Source: Strongyloides papillosus
Taxonomy: Eukaryota > Nematoda > Chromadorea > Rhabditida > Strongyloididae
Assembly (NCBI GenBank): GCA_005656395.1
Contig: SRSI01000053.1
Coordinates: forward strand, 1-64,000
Length of the DNA: 64,000 nt
Reading direction: 5' to 3'
Shown one piece after another: positions 1-12,954 of the stretch. Both the position numbers and the translations under genes were made by a program. Under the pieces are notes generated by a model, which saw only the letters and a program-made list of their open reading frames with translations, was not told the origin of the DNA and did no database searches. The stretch's first letter is position 1; every line of letters begins with the position of its first letter.

Positions 1-3000
1 ACAACAAACATGAATGGACAATTCAGTACCGAAATTATTTAAATCATAGAATACTCAAGGAGTATCAGCATCAAGGTAACAATCAATGGAGTATAATAAC
101 TATGTTATGGAACAAAACTGGAATGCTTTTCGTTATAACAATACCGCTTTTCAGACAAATTACAGAACTGCACAATACAAGATTCTGCTGGATTTAAGTT
201 ATGATTTGAAAAATTTAAATTGACTATTGTAATGGCCCCACGACGTAGAGGTAGGTTTTTATTAATAATAAAAAATATTATATTAACTAACAACTAACAT
301 ATTAAAATATTTATTTATATAGCATTTTTCTTTCTGCCACACCCTCTCGGTGGGCAACACTATAGATAAGGCTAATGTAATAGATGATCAAAAGAAAAGA
401 AATCGTATTAAGTTACTAAATTGTAATTCCACCCAAATGCTAGTTGGGATTGATCCACCTCACTAATATAAATATATATTCATGATTTCTCTTATATCAC
501 ATTCATTGTTATATTATTAGTTATATAAATTCAAGTTAAATAAATACATACCTCAAAATTAACTATTGTTACATTGTGGAACCATAACAAATTTTGGATA
601 ATTTTCTTAGTGGTAGGACTTTACAGCTTTATCGTGTAGATTGTACATTACTATTGACTGTCGGATATGACATATAGAGAAGCGGTTAATTATACTGCAG
701 GAAAGTTGGATACTCCCATGAACAAAATGAGGCCAAATAAAGAAAGCTTAAGATTTTTTAAGAAGGCTGATAATTTGGAAAAACATTTTACGGCATTTTT
801 AAAAAAACGGTAGCAACATGTTGCATTCCGATGCCGACAATATTGGGAAATACAATAGTTGGACGAAAAATAATTCATCGCACGCACTACAAAAATGTGA
901 ACATTTTTTTCAAGCACTGATGAAAATGGAATTTCCGTATACTCTGCCAAGAAAAGTAGGTGAGCAATTAGAACCGTATACCAGTAAATTGACGTTGTTG
1001 GAAATCAAGAACAGAGTAGGTGAGTTAATTTTGCACGAAAGAGAACACCTTGGACGTTGGTAACGACAGGATAGTATGACTTCTAGTCATTGTAAGCCAG
1101 GTGTATATAAAAACATGCAAAATTAACTACTAAGCAAAAGCAAATTCATTTCTTAAATACTGGTTTATTATGTTGTATTTCTCAAGCATCCATTACCCTG
1201 ATCAATGCAACATAAACATCTATTTCATAACATTACATTAACTTTGTTTTGATATTAAAAAATCTTTATAAAACATTAAATTTATTTTGTTTGATATTCA
1301 AAATCTTTAGAAGATCCGATAAATAGTTATATTCTTTATTTAAAATATTTCATGAAAAAATTACAACACAAATTAGAATGGAAAGGTAGCTCCTTATAAA
1401 AATTAACAATTATAATAAAACAATTGGCATTAATCAATTACAGTAAAGATGTAAAAGTTAGATCAAGAAAATAAATGAAATTGATGCTTAGTGCTTTCAA
1501 GTATACTTTTCAAATCACAAGAAATGAACTTATACTGATTTTTTAAAACGGTAATTTAAGATTATTACCGAATTGTTGGTAGCAAGTTAAGTCACCTACA
1601 AATCTCAACAAAAAATCATTTTATTTGAATAAAAGTTTGTGGAAACTATAACAATATATTTACTTATTTTACAATTAAAAAATCAAAAATTGTAATTTTT
1701 TATTAAAAATAAGTTTAATTAAGCATTTATTTTTCCCATTTTATAAATTAAGTTTAAAAGTCTGCATATCAATCTATTTACTTAAGTCTCTTTTATGATA
1801 TTTTTAGGTATTCCATAATTGTATGCTGAAAAGAATGGGAGCAGATCACGTCAAAATACCCATTAATCTTTGTGTTTATTAACTGCTTTACTAAATGTTT
1901 TACAAGGTTTTATCATTTTTCTAATATTCAATACCAAAGACTTTTCAAAATCATTGAAAAAGAGCATACTTTGTCAAATGTCAAGCTTCCAAAAAATAGT
2001 AATTCTGTTATTTTTATCTTTTATTTGAAACTTATTACAAAAAAAGATGGCAACTTTTTGTTCTTTATCCTGTTGAATTTTTTATTGCATCTGTGGCATA
2101 ACTGTTCACAGTTAGTAAGTATAATAGGCCGAATTTGAATCTTTGTCTTGAATCTAATGCTGTGTACTATCACTTATATTTTATAATCAGTTATAATCAA
2201 AATTTAAATTTAAAAGTAGTTTTTATAAATTAATAGCTTACAACTTCGTGTTTGATTCTTCTTTTTCGGAAGTCATGTCCACTATATTTACCTAGAAATA
2301 GTTTAAATATATTTTTTTTGTATTAAACTACTATCAAAAAATATGTTAAAAAAGTCTTGATATTTGTGTAATTTCTAAGGTAATCTAAATTTTTCCGTAA
2401 TAATTTATAAATCTAGGATAATTGCCCTAAGCAAAAGAAAAAATTATTAGTATTATTAGTTATTTTAAATTTTTTCTGAAAAGAAAATTAATTGTACCAT
2501 TACGTTTAAAAACTTGAAAAAAAATTCTTTAATTATTAAAAAATTGTTTAAAAGAGCAGATACCTATTTTTTTATCTCACTATAATTATTGTAATAACTT
2601 AATTCAATATTAAATTAATGAAATCCTATGAAATTATTCAAAAGTGTTCATAGATTGAAAGAAAATAATTAATTTATTTTTTAATTTAATAAAATGCCAT
2701 ATAATGTAGATAACTGATGTAAAATTGGATTATTTTTTTTAAATCAAAAATACTAGATTGAAATAACAAAAAGAAAACAACAAGATCTAAAATATTAAAA
2801 ATAACAATAAAACGTTATATTTTATTAATTATTCAAAAATTTTATTTCATTGGTTGTAATTTATGGAAGTATACTGATAATGTTTTGTTCAATTAACAAA
2901 TAAAAGTACAAAACAATTTAAATGTACATTTTTTTATTCTATAATATTGTGAAAAAAATTATTATATCAATATAGAATTTAAAAATTTCTAAACTATAAA

Positions 3001-3022
3001 ATTATTAAAATTATTTAATAAT
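1..3022. other. AT-rich region without a confident gene
   Basis: No convincing gene was found. Positions 1-1080 are less AT-rich and more complex than the rest. They contain a Gln/Asn/Tyr-rich open stretch from an ATG at 86 to a TGA near 224, and an 81-codon open frame at 818-1063. I recognise neither. They may be remnants of a mobile element or pieces of a gene lying outside the window. Positions 1100-3022 are low-complexity A+T DNA in which I see nothing. Confidence 0.4.
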
Positions 3023-4005
3023 ATGATTACTACTATAGATATAATACAACTTTTATATGAAATTCCATCACTAATTTTATTAATTATTTTTGTAATTCTT
3101 TTAACTAAAGAAATTGTATTTTGGGGAAATCCTATATACAACAATCAGTTTTTTCCATTTATTTTATTCAAGGGATATATTGATATTTTTACCGTATTTT
3201 CAACATTTATTTGTTCGCGTTGTGCAAAAATGAATATTTTTGGTTCATTGTATGAGAATAATAGAGCATTAGCATCGTTTTATTTTGCAACTGTGGGACT
3301 TAACTATACATCAATGTATTTAATAGCATTGATTACAAGTTTTAATAGATTTTTGGCCATTACTTATCCTTTGTTAATTGATAAATGGTTTTCAAAAACA
3401 AAAATCAAAGTATATATTTTTGTATCGTTTAATATTGGATTGGTATGTGGAATTGGATTTATTTTAATAGAACCATTTTACTTTTATTTTAAAGAAATCA
3501 GTGGATATTACATTACTTTTAAATCACCACAGGCACCATATCTTATAATGTGTTATACGATATGTATTTTATTTTCTATTGCAATATTCGCTGGAATTAT
3601 GAACATGATAACAATTTATAAACTGTTAAAATATTATAAAGGACTTAGAAATAAAAAAGTTTTAAAAGATTTCTCATTAATTATATATAGTATTTTAAAT
3701 TTTATATCTTTCTTACTTTTTTTTATTTATAATATGTCAAGAATTATTAATTTGTTAACTTTTCAAAGTGTTCTTGTTGAAATTATTGCAATAGAGGCTA
3801 TTTATTGGATTATAGATTTAGAAGTTTTTGGATTATTCTATGCCAGCTTATTTTTGAGGTAATTTTTTTTTCTTTAATTTTTTATAATTAAATTTTTTCA
3901 AGTACACCTCTGAAAAATTTAATATTATTAAAAAATTTCCATAATAGAATAAATAATGTAACTGTCAAAAATATTAATGTTCGCTCAAATAATTTTATTT
4001 GCTAA
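3023..4005 (+). CDS. Serpentine 7TM chemoreceptor (Srg/Srv-like), two exons
   Basis: A multi-pass membrane protein of the nematode serpentine receptor type, expected to act as a G-protein-coupled chemosensory receptor. Exon 1 (3023-3858) encodes hydrophobic segments spread over its whole length. At the end of TM3, residues 108-116 read NRFLAITYP, the usual replacement for DRY in this superfamily. The exon-1 frame closes at once on TAA (3860-3862), but the last bases are AG|GTAATT, a splice donor. A 44-bp intron (3859-3902, ending TTTTTTCAAG) leads to exon 2 (3903-4005), which restores a polar tail beginning STPLKNLILLKNF. The paralogue at 7795 has the same donor position and a matching tail, so I prefer the 312-residue spliced model to the 279-residue one. 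The exact Sr family is inferred from the TM3 motif. Confidence 0.8.
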
Positions 4006-4724
4006 GAATGTACAACAGTTATTGAAATTTTAATTTTTACTGTTAAAATTCGAAAAAAACATTGTTTTGATATTATATGAAAATTATAAATAAATATAAA
4101 GATTAGGACTGATGTTCTATTTCGATAAGAATTCAAAATTGAATTGATATTTCATATGAACGAAGCGAATATATCGATAATAAAATTACTTGAGAATAGT
4201 CAGATAATTATTCTCTACTAATAATGAAAAAACCTGGATATTACAATAATTCAAAGGGATAAACATCTTAAAAATCATAAAAATTTCAGTATGTATATGT
4301 AAGTAAGTTACCAACCTTTATTACTACGACTATGATCTTTCTTTCTTCCACCACGTTAAGAAGATATCAATTACATTCTTAAAATTGTATAGAACATTTT
4401 CAAAGAAAGGAACTGTGCATCAATTATTAATGAAGAAAATAACTAAATATATTTTTAACAACTATCTTGTTAACTTTTTTTTTGATGGAAAACGAATATT
4501 GGTAACAATTTGTCGGTACAGATATAAATTAATACAACAGTATATTAAAATTTTAAGTAAAAATTCAGAAGTCTGATGGCTAATAGATAATGAATATTCT
4601 TTTAATTTATTTATCATTTAAAATTACATTGAAATAAAGTTTAATGCCTTTAGATAATGTTTTAATATTTAAGTTTCCTGAATTTTTTAAAGTACAAATT
4701 TTGATTATTAAGTTTGAATTATAT
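4006..4724. other. Intergenic, nothing recognised
   Basis: A+T-rich DNA between the first receptor gene and the mariner relic. A 63-codon open frame at 4385-4576 shows no motif and is probably chance. Confidence 0.4.
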
Positions 4725-4726
4725 TA

Positions 4727-5636
4727 GGTTGAGGAATAAATAATGGCCGCAAATTCTTACCACAATTTTCCATTGTAAAAAATTATAATAAATAAATTTT
4801 AATTAAAACAGTCTTTATGTAGAAATGTAGGGGGACTTGCCCTGATAATATTTTGCATATTACCTTAATTTATAAATTAATTTTTAAAAAAGTTATGTCC
4901 AATTTTAAAAATGTTGTCAAAAAGAGAATTACGGGTAATTTTCTTACATGAGTTCAAATTTTGACGTAATAGAGTTGAAGCATATCGAAATATAGTAAAT
5001 GCAGAGGAGGAGGGGTCAACTTCTGAACGCTTTTTGTGTCGGTGGTTTGAGAAATTCCAAAGGGTTAATTTTGACCTCAATATTTAAGAGGGTAAAAGAG
5101 GACCCTTTACTACCAATACTCACAATTATTGGAAGATTGTCGAGCTAAATCTAAAGCAGTGACCAAGAGGGTTGAAATATATTGACGTGATCTTGAGAAA
5201 ATGAATGAAAAACTAAAAAAAAACCATCCGACTTTAAAAATAGGAATATTCCAATATTATAGAGTGACAAGATAAGATGCCATTTTTCAAAACTAGTATT
5301 AAAAAAACTTGGTGAATTGAAATATGAGGCTCTATCTCACCCTCCATACCCACCTGATCTCTTTCTTACAATTTCCAATTTGTTTGAGCATTTCGATGTA
5401 TTTTTTAAGGATAAATTGTTTAAGAATCAGGAGTCGTCAGAAAGCGATCTCAGTGACTTTTATTAAATTCAAAAGTCCTGAATCTTATAAAACGGGGATT
5501 TAAAAGCCGTTAAAACGTTGAGAAAAATGTGTAGATTCTAACGAGTATCATTTCGATAAATTTATTTAACATAAAATTAAATAAATTTTGCCTTAATTTA
5601 TTTTTTCTGTCTGCGGCCATTATTTATTCCTCAACT
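4727..5636 (+). mobile_element. Defective mariner transposon
   Basis: A Tc1/mariner-superfamily element with TA on both sides (4725-4726 and 5637-5638). Its inverted termini begin GGTTGAGGAATAAATAATGG at the left and AGTTGAGGAATAAATAATGG (reverse complement) at the right. Inside are fragments of a mariner transposase on the plus strand. Around 4910-5060 the translation resembles the N-terminal helix-turn-helix region (SKRELRVIFLHEFK, then ending WFEKFQR). Around 5300-5460 it resembles the C-terminal catalytic part (HPPYPPDLF, then FKNQESSESDLSDF). In-frame stops and frame changes interrupt it, and at 910 bp it is shorter than the usual ~1.3 kb, so it is internally deleted and non-coding. Confidence 0.85.
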
Positions 5637-5638
5637 TA

Positions 5639-7794
5639 ATATATTTGTTCTGATGTAAAAAAACTTTTTGATAATAAGTACTTTCTTTTCTTTGTCCTTT
5701 TTTTATGCTAGTTTAATTTTTATTTTTAAAATTGATATACAACATGATCTCTAATTAACAATAATCTCAAAAGTTCTTTTATTATCAAAACAGGTAATGT
5801 CTAAACTATTCTGAAGTTTCGAATCAGGAGATATAATTTATGTTTTTTTTATTATGTTTTTATTTAAATTAAAAAATGTGTTTACGTATGTCAACTCTTG
5901 TTTTTATGATATTTCTCAATAATTATTAAAAAAAATGCCTGTTTAATATATAACTTAATTTCTTTGTTATTAAATTATTAAAATTTTTATGTATTAATAA
6001 ATAATTTAAAAATAGTTACATAACAAAAACGGATATTAACTATACCCTGTAACTTTAATGAAGGTTATTTTTCTCGTTCTTTATTATTGTAAAACAATTG
6101 TTCTTTTATATTATTTTACTTCTAGTTAGTATATTTGAAGAAAATTTTCCCATTGAGCATTTGTACTTTTTATAAAAAATAACTCCTATATATGTTCTTT
6201 TATTATATATATAAAAATACCGTGATAAGAATCATACAATTAGCATATTTTTAAAAATCTTTATTTATTAAAACGCACTTTTTTGGATCACTCTTTGGAA
6301 ATATTATTTTTTCAGATTTTTGATTCTTAAAGAACTATTGTCTCTATGTGCAATATAGTACCTGTTATGAATAATTTCAATTAACAATGAATTAATTATT
6401 ATAAGTTGTTTTTTTCCATTTTGCATTAGTTTAATTCTATAAGTCATAAAAATATTTATTTAAAAATATAATAATTTTTAAAAACATTTTTGCAATGTAA
6501 AATAAGCTAAATATAACAGTAAGTAATTTAAAAAATATGATATATTAACATTTTAAACAATTTTAATTTTAAAACAAATAAAAAGTAAATCATATTACAT
6601 TATAATAAAGTAAAATATTTACTGATTTTTTTGTTAAATCCTACAGTAAATGTTTTAATAAAATTCACCTTAATTAAATCTTAATGAAGTTTGGATCTTT
6701 TAATTGAAAAAGATATTAAAATGAATGCTTCAGAAAAGAAAACAATTGTCACGTATTTTCTTAATAAAATTATTAAAAGCTAAATTTAAATCAAATAAAA
6801 AAATTAAGCTAATTATTACACATAAAACCAAATAACGCTAAAAATGCGTTATTCGAATAAATATGATTTTCGTTTTTACATATCTAATGAGTTATAATTA
6901 AAAAAACAACAAGCTTTCAATGTAATAATTTATTTTGCTTATACGTAGTAATTTTATAGAAAACTAATTATTTATTATTATAACTTTGAACCATATTTAG
7001 TAAGAGAATCATATAATGTTATCACTGTAAAAAAATAAATGTTGATACGGTTGTAAAGAAAATTTTGTTCATGTAGAACTTTTCACAAATAAAAGTCAAA
7101 AATCAAGTTGTAAAGGAATTTCAAAAAAATAAATAAATTTTGATTAGTAAAAATATTAATTTGGGTGTGAGTAACTTATTTAACTTTTGATATTTTAAAA
7201 TTTCATAGTTGATTATTTACTAATCAATATATATCTTAAACTGTAATAATTATTTTAAAACTTATTTTTTGTTATAATTTATACCACAATTTGAAAATAA
7301 ATTACTTTAAAGTTTTAAAAATTTTGATATTAAATATCTAAAAACAACCCTGAAATTCTATAATCAAAGAACTGTTTTAATCGAAAAGTAATTTATTAGT
7401 TTTGAAAAAAAACGGGTATTATTTTAAAATCATTAACATCTATTGTTTAAGCGTTTTTTTATATTATTCATCACATTAAAAACTAACATGATTACTATAG
7501 TGTAATTTTAAATTAAAAAACTATTTTTCAAAGAAGCTAATTTAAAACATAGAAATTATGACTAATAAGTGCGATATAAAGAATTTAACTGATTAGCATT
7601 ATTAAAAACTTAAATTACTTAATATTATTAAATAATAAAACTGTGTCTTATTTCACATTAATTCACATAACAAAAAGTACATTTTAATTTAAAATTTAAT
7701 ATAAATATATAGTTATATTACATAAAGGCTTTTCCTGAAAGTCTCATTCCTTTAAAATTGCTAAAATATTCTCTTTTTTTTAAATACTACTACA
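5639..7794. other. Intergenic, nothing recognised
   Basis: About 2.1 kb of very A+T-rich DNA between the mariner relic and the second receptor gene. I see no third receptor copy, no RNA gene and no structured repeat. Confidence 0.4.
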
Positions 7795-8766
7795 ATGATT
7801 ACTCTCATAGATGTCATACAACTTCTATATGAAATTCCGTCAACAATTTTATTAATTATCTTTGTATTTCTTTTAACAAGAGAAATAATATTTTACAAAA
7901 ACCCTATATATGATAACCAATTTTATCCGTTTATTTTATATAAGGGTTACATTGATATTTTGAATTATATTTCGACACTGTTTTGTTCCCGTGCAGCAAA
8001 AATGAATATTTTTGGATCACTATACAAGGATAACAAACTTTTAGCATCATATTATTATATCATAGTTGGAGCAACTTATACAGTAATGTACACAATTGCA
8101 TTTATTACAAGCTTTAATAGATTCATAGCCATTGTTTATCCTTTTTATATTGATAAATGGTTTTCAAAAACAAGAATCAAACTATATATTCTTATTACCA
8201 TGTGTATGGGTCTGCTGTATGGATTTGGTTTTCTTTATTTTAAACCTCATTATATTTATTTTCCTCCAATTAAGGGATATTATGTTGTTTTTGAATCCCA
8301 GAAAGCACCTTATTATGTAACATCTTATACACTATGCCTGATACTTCCAATTGCTGTCTGTTCGTTTATTATGAACATTGTAACTATTTATAAATTATCA
8401 AAATATTATAAAGAAAACAATGTAACAGGTTCTTTACATGATGTCTCGTTAATCATATATAGCATTTTGAGTTTTTCATGTTTTTCATTATTTTTTATAT
8501 ACAATATGTCTCGAGTGATTAACTTTATATTTATAAAAAGTGCAGATCTTGAAAATATGGCTAATTCTTTTATATACTGGATAATAGATCTCGAAATATT
8601 TGGATTATTTTATGCTGTTTTATTTTTGAGGTAGTTAAATTTTTTTTATTAAGATTTGAATTTATTTTTTAGTTCCCCATTAAGGAATTTAATTTTATTA
8701 AATAAAAATTTTTATGCTAGTGGAAATTCTGTAATGGTAGTAGTTGTTACGCGGAATAAGAAATGA
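7795..8766 (+). CDS. Serpentine 7TM chemoreceptor paralogue (Srg/Srv-like), two exons
   Basis: Paralogue of the receptor at 3023, in the same orientation and about 3.8 kb downstream, so a dispersed tandem duplication. Exon 1 (7795-8630) has the same length as its neighbour's and is alignable throughout: both start MIT.ID.IQLLYEIPS and both carry a TSFNRF[LI]AI.YP motif at the end of TM3. Exon 1 runs into TAG, but the AG|GTAGTT donor at 8631 and a TTTTTTAG acceptor at 8671-8672 define a 42-bp intron. Exon 2 (8673-8766) encodes a tail beginning SSPLRNLILLNKNF, matching the paralogue and typical of the cytoplasmic tail that follows TM7. The predicted protein is 309 residues. Expected role: chemosensory GPCR. 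Ligand and precise family are unknown. Confidence 0.8.
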
Positions 8767-9060
8767 ATGCTTTTTAATTTTTTAATCACTTTATTTTTCT
8801 TCATCAAAGAGAAAAAAGTTTAAAAAAACTATGTAGCATAATGAAATTCAAATTTTCCCGGATGCTATAAATTATTAATGTTATAATTAATGTATAATAA
8901 TGAATATATAATGTAGTCTTGACGACTTTAAAAAATTTTTTAAACTATAAATAATAATATTTTTTATTTTTATTAAATAAATTAAAGTTATATCTTTACT
9001 TTTTAAGTCTTCATTTTAGTTCACGTAGCTTACGCTTTTTTCACTCGAAGCATATTTAAA
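8767..9060. other. Intergenic, nothing recognised
   Basis: About 300 bp of A+T-rich DNA up to the TIR element; nothing recognised. Confidence 0.4.
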
Positions 9061-9284
9061 TACCCTAAAATCCCGTGTATAAGGCGCATCGTGTATAAGG
9101 CGCCTATGTAGTAAAAAATAAAAGTTTTGTACGGCGACACGTCAGGTCACCACTCGTCAGTATGGAGAGAGACAACAAGTTGACTCGGCTATTTTGCTTT
9201 TTTTGACATCTGTTTTAATACTACAATATATAACAATTTGGATCAAAATTACTTTGTATTATCACACCGCTAACGCGTAGTATT

Positions 9285-10835
9285 AAAAACGGGATTTTAC
9301 ATAAATGACGCTTTTCCGCGTCGTTTTTATAAAATCTTATATCTCCGAGGCGCATCGTAAAAGTGATATTAAAAATTTTTCTATTGTTATTTTTACTGAA
9401 AATTAAGTAATATACTTTTTTAAAAATTCAAAAATTTCAATTTTGAGGGTGTTTTTCACTTCAAAAAATACCTAAAAATGGCACTTTTTGGGACTTTACA
9501 GAGGTTACCACGAGATTTCAAAAAATATGAGATATATCTTTTTCGATTCCTAAACTTCTTATCTATAACATATTTTTTTTTCGAAGAACATTTTCTAACA
9601 GGGAAAAAAGTTATGAGGCAAAAAGTAAGTTTACCTCAAAAAGTACCAAATTTTTAATAATAAAGAACGAAAAAAATAGTTTTTACGTACTTTTTCCTAG
9701 TATTCTTATTTAATTTTAATTACTTAGTATATAAAAATAATAAAAGTTCAAAAATTTTGAAAATATTACCAACTTATAAAGTCATGGTAATTATTCGCTG
9801 TTCTCATTAAATAAAACATTTTTTTGCATTGTTTTGTGATATCAGAAGTTATTTAATGAAAAAAATTGAATAATTCTTAAGCCAAGCATATATACTTTTA
9901 ATTTCATGTTCACTGAAATAACAAGAAGTCCCATAATCACTAATAAATTCAACTAAATGATCAACCAAATATATGATATTTCGGTAATACAGAGAATTTT
10001 TTAGTTAAAGTTGAATGTTTGCAAAGATTCTTCAAACTTTAAATGTAGATATTCAAATCACTTTGTTAATTCATCAGTAATGCATAATTAGAACTTATAT
10101 AAAAAGTCCTAAGGCTTTTAAAAAGTTCATTTCTTCTTTTTGTTTGTGCATTAGCATATTTAAATTGAGACAGCTAGTTTTAAATCTTAATAAAGCAAAT
10201 TTTAATTTTCCAGGCATATTGAGATAGGTAAATAAATCAAATAGTTAAGAAAAATTAATTGTTTATGCCTTTATAGCTAACAATTGTTAGCATTTTTAGT
10301 CAAAAATCACTTTGTTTTGATAAAGAGCCTGTTGGCATTCTTTACATGTTTTTTGTTTGCTTTTTTTATTTGTTTGCATTCTTATAGAGTTTTATAATAT
10401 ATGTTTTTAATTGTTAATATTTTTTATAACATAAATAACTATTTTTTTATCATTTTTATCTTAAAATTTGGTACTTTTTGAGGTAAACTTACATTTTGCC
10501 TCATAACTTTTTTCTCTGTTAGAAAATGTTCTTCGAAAAAAAAATATTTTATAGATAAGAAGTTTAGGAATCGAAAGAGATCTATCTCATATTTTTTGAA
10601 ATCTCGTGTTAGCTCCTGTAAAGCCCCAAAAAGTGCCATTTTTGGGTATTTTTTGAGGTGAAAAACACCTTTAAAATTGGAATTTTTGAATTTTTAAAAA
10701 TGTATAATACCTAATTTTTAATAAAAATAACAATACAAAATGTTTTAATATCACTTTTACAATGCGCCCTAAAGTTATAAAAATGCGTCTCTACCCGCCA
10801 AAATGCACGAAAAAGCATAAAATCCGGTCATCTTA
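9285..10835. repeat. Nested foldback: ~380-bp inverted arms, ~770-bp loop
   Basis: Positions 9285-9681 and 10437-10835 are reverse complements with scattered mismatches. For example, gaagaacattttctaaca occurs near 9584 and its complement near 10520. Open frames in the arms (such as 10439-10639) are by-products of the repeat and are not annotated as genes. The pair lies wholly within the 9063-12046 element, so it is either that element's own internal structure or a second element nested in it. Confidence 0.75.
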
Positions 10836-10854
10836 CCGGTGTGTTATATATATT

Positions 10855-10971
10855 AGTGTATAGAAAAGCAAAATAGACAAGTTATAGTGTATAAAAAAGC
10901 AAAATAGACAAGTAACAGTGTATAAAAAAGCAGAATAGACAAGTAATAGTGCATAAAAAAGCAAAATAGAA
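10855..10971 (+). repeat. 31-bp minisatellite, about 3.8 copies
   Basis: The unit reads agtgtataaaaaagcaaaat then agacaagtaat, 31 bp in all. Three full copies and one truncated copy differ by one or two bases. It sits inside the 3-kb TIR element and shares the gcaaaatag word with that element's subterminal repeats. Confidence 0.85.
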
Positions 10972-12048
10972 GTATAAGATATTAATGTAATTTATAAATT
11001 GTTTTTTATAGTACTACTGAAATTATTAAATAAATTATAGTAAACAAAGTATAATTAATGAATATTTTAATAAAATTACATAAATTACTATACTGGAAAT
11101 ATTTTATATAACTTATTTTAAATTTACAATAGTGATAACAATAAAAATTACATTATAAGTACTAATAACAAGCATTTATTCCTATTTAATATAGTTCATG
11201 CATGATAGTAATTAAGAAACTCATTTTTTTCTGTTTAAATATTAATTTTTCAAATTCTAGTAAAAAAACATTTATGTTTTATGAAAAGATTTTATAATAT
11301 AAAAGTTTATAAATTTCAAGTATGTCCATAACTAATAATTAAAAAACTAATTTTACAAGTTTAATGGAAAATAATTATTTAGGACATGATTGTATATTTG
11401 TAAAACTAAAAAAAAATTGATAATAATTACAGTAATTTTAAACATAAAGGTTATTTTTAAACTCTATATACTAGGCAATTGCATTTTTGTAATTTTAATA
11501 ATAGTTATACTATAAAGGTAAAAATAAAAAAAATTTTATTGATATTACTGGTTATTGTTGTTTATTATCTTTATTATTACTCAAAATTATTTTTTATCAA
11601 TGATAAACTGATTAATACTTACTTCTAATAATGTATTCATAATACATTAATATATTTTTATCATAAAAAATTGCCATCTATGAAAGTTTGCATCATTTTT
11701 AAAATTTCATGTTATTGCATAATTCATATATAACAAAAGGTTATATATGTTAACAAGATAAGAAAATGTGCCATAACTATAAGATTAATATAGTTAAGAT
11801 ACATTATATTACAAAATACTCATTATTAATACACATTTTATCAATGTCGAAAAAAGCAAAATAGCCAGTGATGAGCTGACGGGCCGCCTTTTGTACTCTC
11901 GTGTGTTCTCTCTCATGGAAGTTTGTTTTTTTCGTACCAATTTTATAAGATAATTATGTGAAAATCATGTAAAATGAATGAATATTTGAGAGGGCGTTTG
12001 TCCAATCATGTAAAATTAAAAGCGCCTTATACACAGGATTTTAGGGTA

Positions 12049-12739
12049 ATTATTTTTTTTTCTATACAGGCGAAATTGAAGTTAAAGTATAATATTCCTA
12101 TAATAAAAAATAAGAAAATAAACTTTGTCTTCACTATAACTCTCTATAAACATAAAAGATTCCTTTGATTTAATAGCGAAAAGTGTGTTTTTTTTCACTA
12201 GTAGGCTAGAAAATTTTCAGTTTTTTTCTCATCAAAAGCGGCTAAAATATTCTTAAAAATACCTTTTTTGGGTCCTTTTCATCATAATTTTGTTACTCGT
12301 TTAACTTTTTTCAATGTTAATAAAATGAAGTAGTCGATAAATCATTTGAATGGTTAACATCTGAAATCGTGGATATACTTAATATTGTAGAGCTTGATTG
12401 TTAATTGACAAAGTTCTAGTGTAGATGATGGTTGTAATTAAAAAAAAATTTCCTAAACAAAATGCGTTGAAAAGTCAAGCAAAGCTAAATGGAAGCATGG
12501 TTTTCAACTAGTAATTTTTAAAATTTTTTAATTTCAAAATATTAATTTGTTTTGTTGCAAAAATTAGAATTTATGGTGTTTTTCAGTGGTAATTTAAAAA
12601 ACCTACTTTGAAGTTTACACATTCATACAAGTAACACGTTAGAAGAAAACCATTAAGATATGATGGCTTGACGATCATGATCTAAATTTACCTCATCCTC
12701 GCAATTTAGTCAAGGAAAATTAGTTTTAATAAAATAAAA
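12049..12739. repeat. Diverged dispersed repeat, also at ~28,890-29,260
   Basis: No gene. Stretches at 12,095-12,145 and 12,335-12,360 (with ataataaaaaataagaaaat, cactataactct and ataaatcatttgaa) have recognisable same-strand counterparts at 28,912-28,965 and 29,155-29,175. The similarity is weak and patchy, so family membership is tentative. Confidence 0.35.
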
Positions 12740-12954
12740 TGTCTTATTCACATTATGTTGTTTGGTGTAAATTTCCTCGGTAGCATACTTTGACACCTTC
12801 CGCGGTGACGGTTATCTATACTAGTAGAAAAATGTATTTGTGGCTAATAAAAGTCCATGAAACCATTACAATGCAATGTTTGCAGTTTGTAGAAGTAAAT
12901 TATTAAAAGAAGTTTTTTTGAAACTATATACCTCGACCGTTAAACATTAAGCCC
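12740..12954. repeat. Outer diverged zone of the inverted repeat, left
   Basis: Reverse complement of 40,412-40,650 at clearly lower identity than the adjacent arm. Shared blocks include atttcctcggt (12,766) and gctaataaaagt (12,843). The drop occurs sharply at 12,954/40,412. This indicates that the original inverted duplication was longer and that only the inner part has been kept homogeneous or was re-duplicated. Confidence 0.7.

Larger units (their letters stand above)
9063..12046. mobile_element. 3-kb TIR element flanked by TA, non-coding
   Basis: Bounded by TA (9061-9062 and 12047-12048) and by a terminal inverted repeat of about 25 bp with one mismatch, beginning CCCTAAAATCCCGTGTAT at the left and CCCTAAAATCCTGTGTAT (reverse complement) at the right. 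A subterminal inverted match follows (ggctattttgc near 9188 and gcaaaatagcc near 11856). The TA duplication and terminal CCC suggest a Tc1/mariner-like non-autonomous element. No transposase reading frame was found. It carries the nested foldback and the minisatellite listed separately. Confidence 0.75.

Noticed and set aside
10439..10639. 66-codon frame on the minus strand
   Set aside because: Lies in the foldback arm; the partner arm has a disrupted version, and no motif is present.
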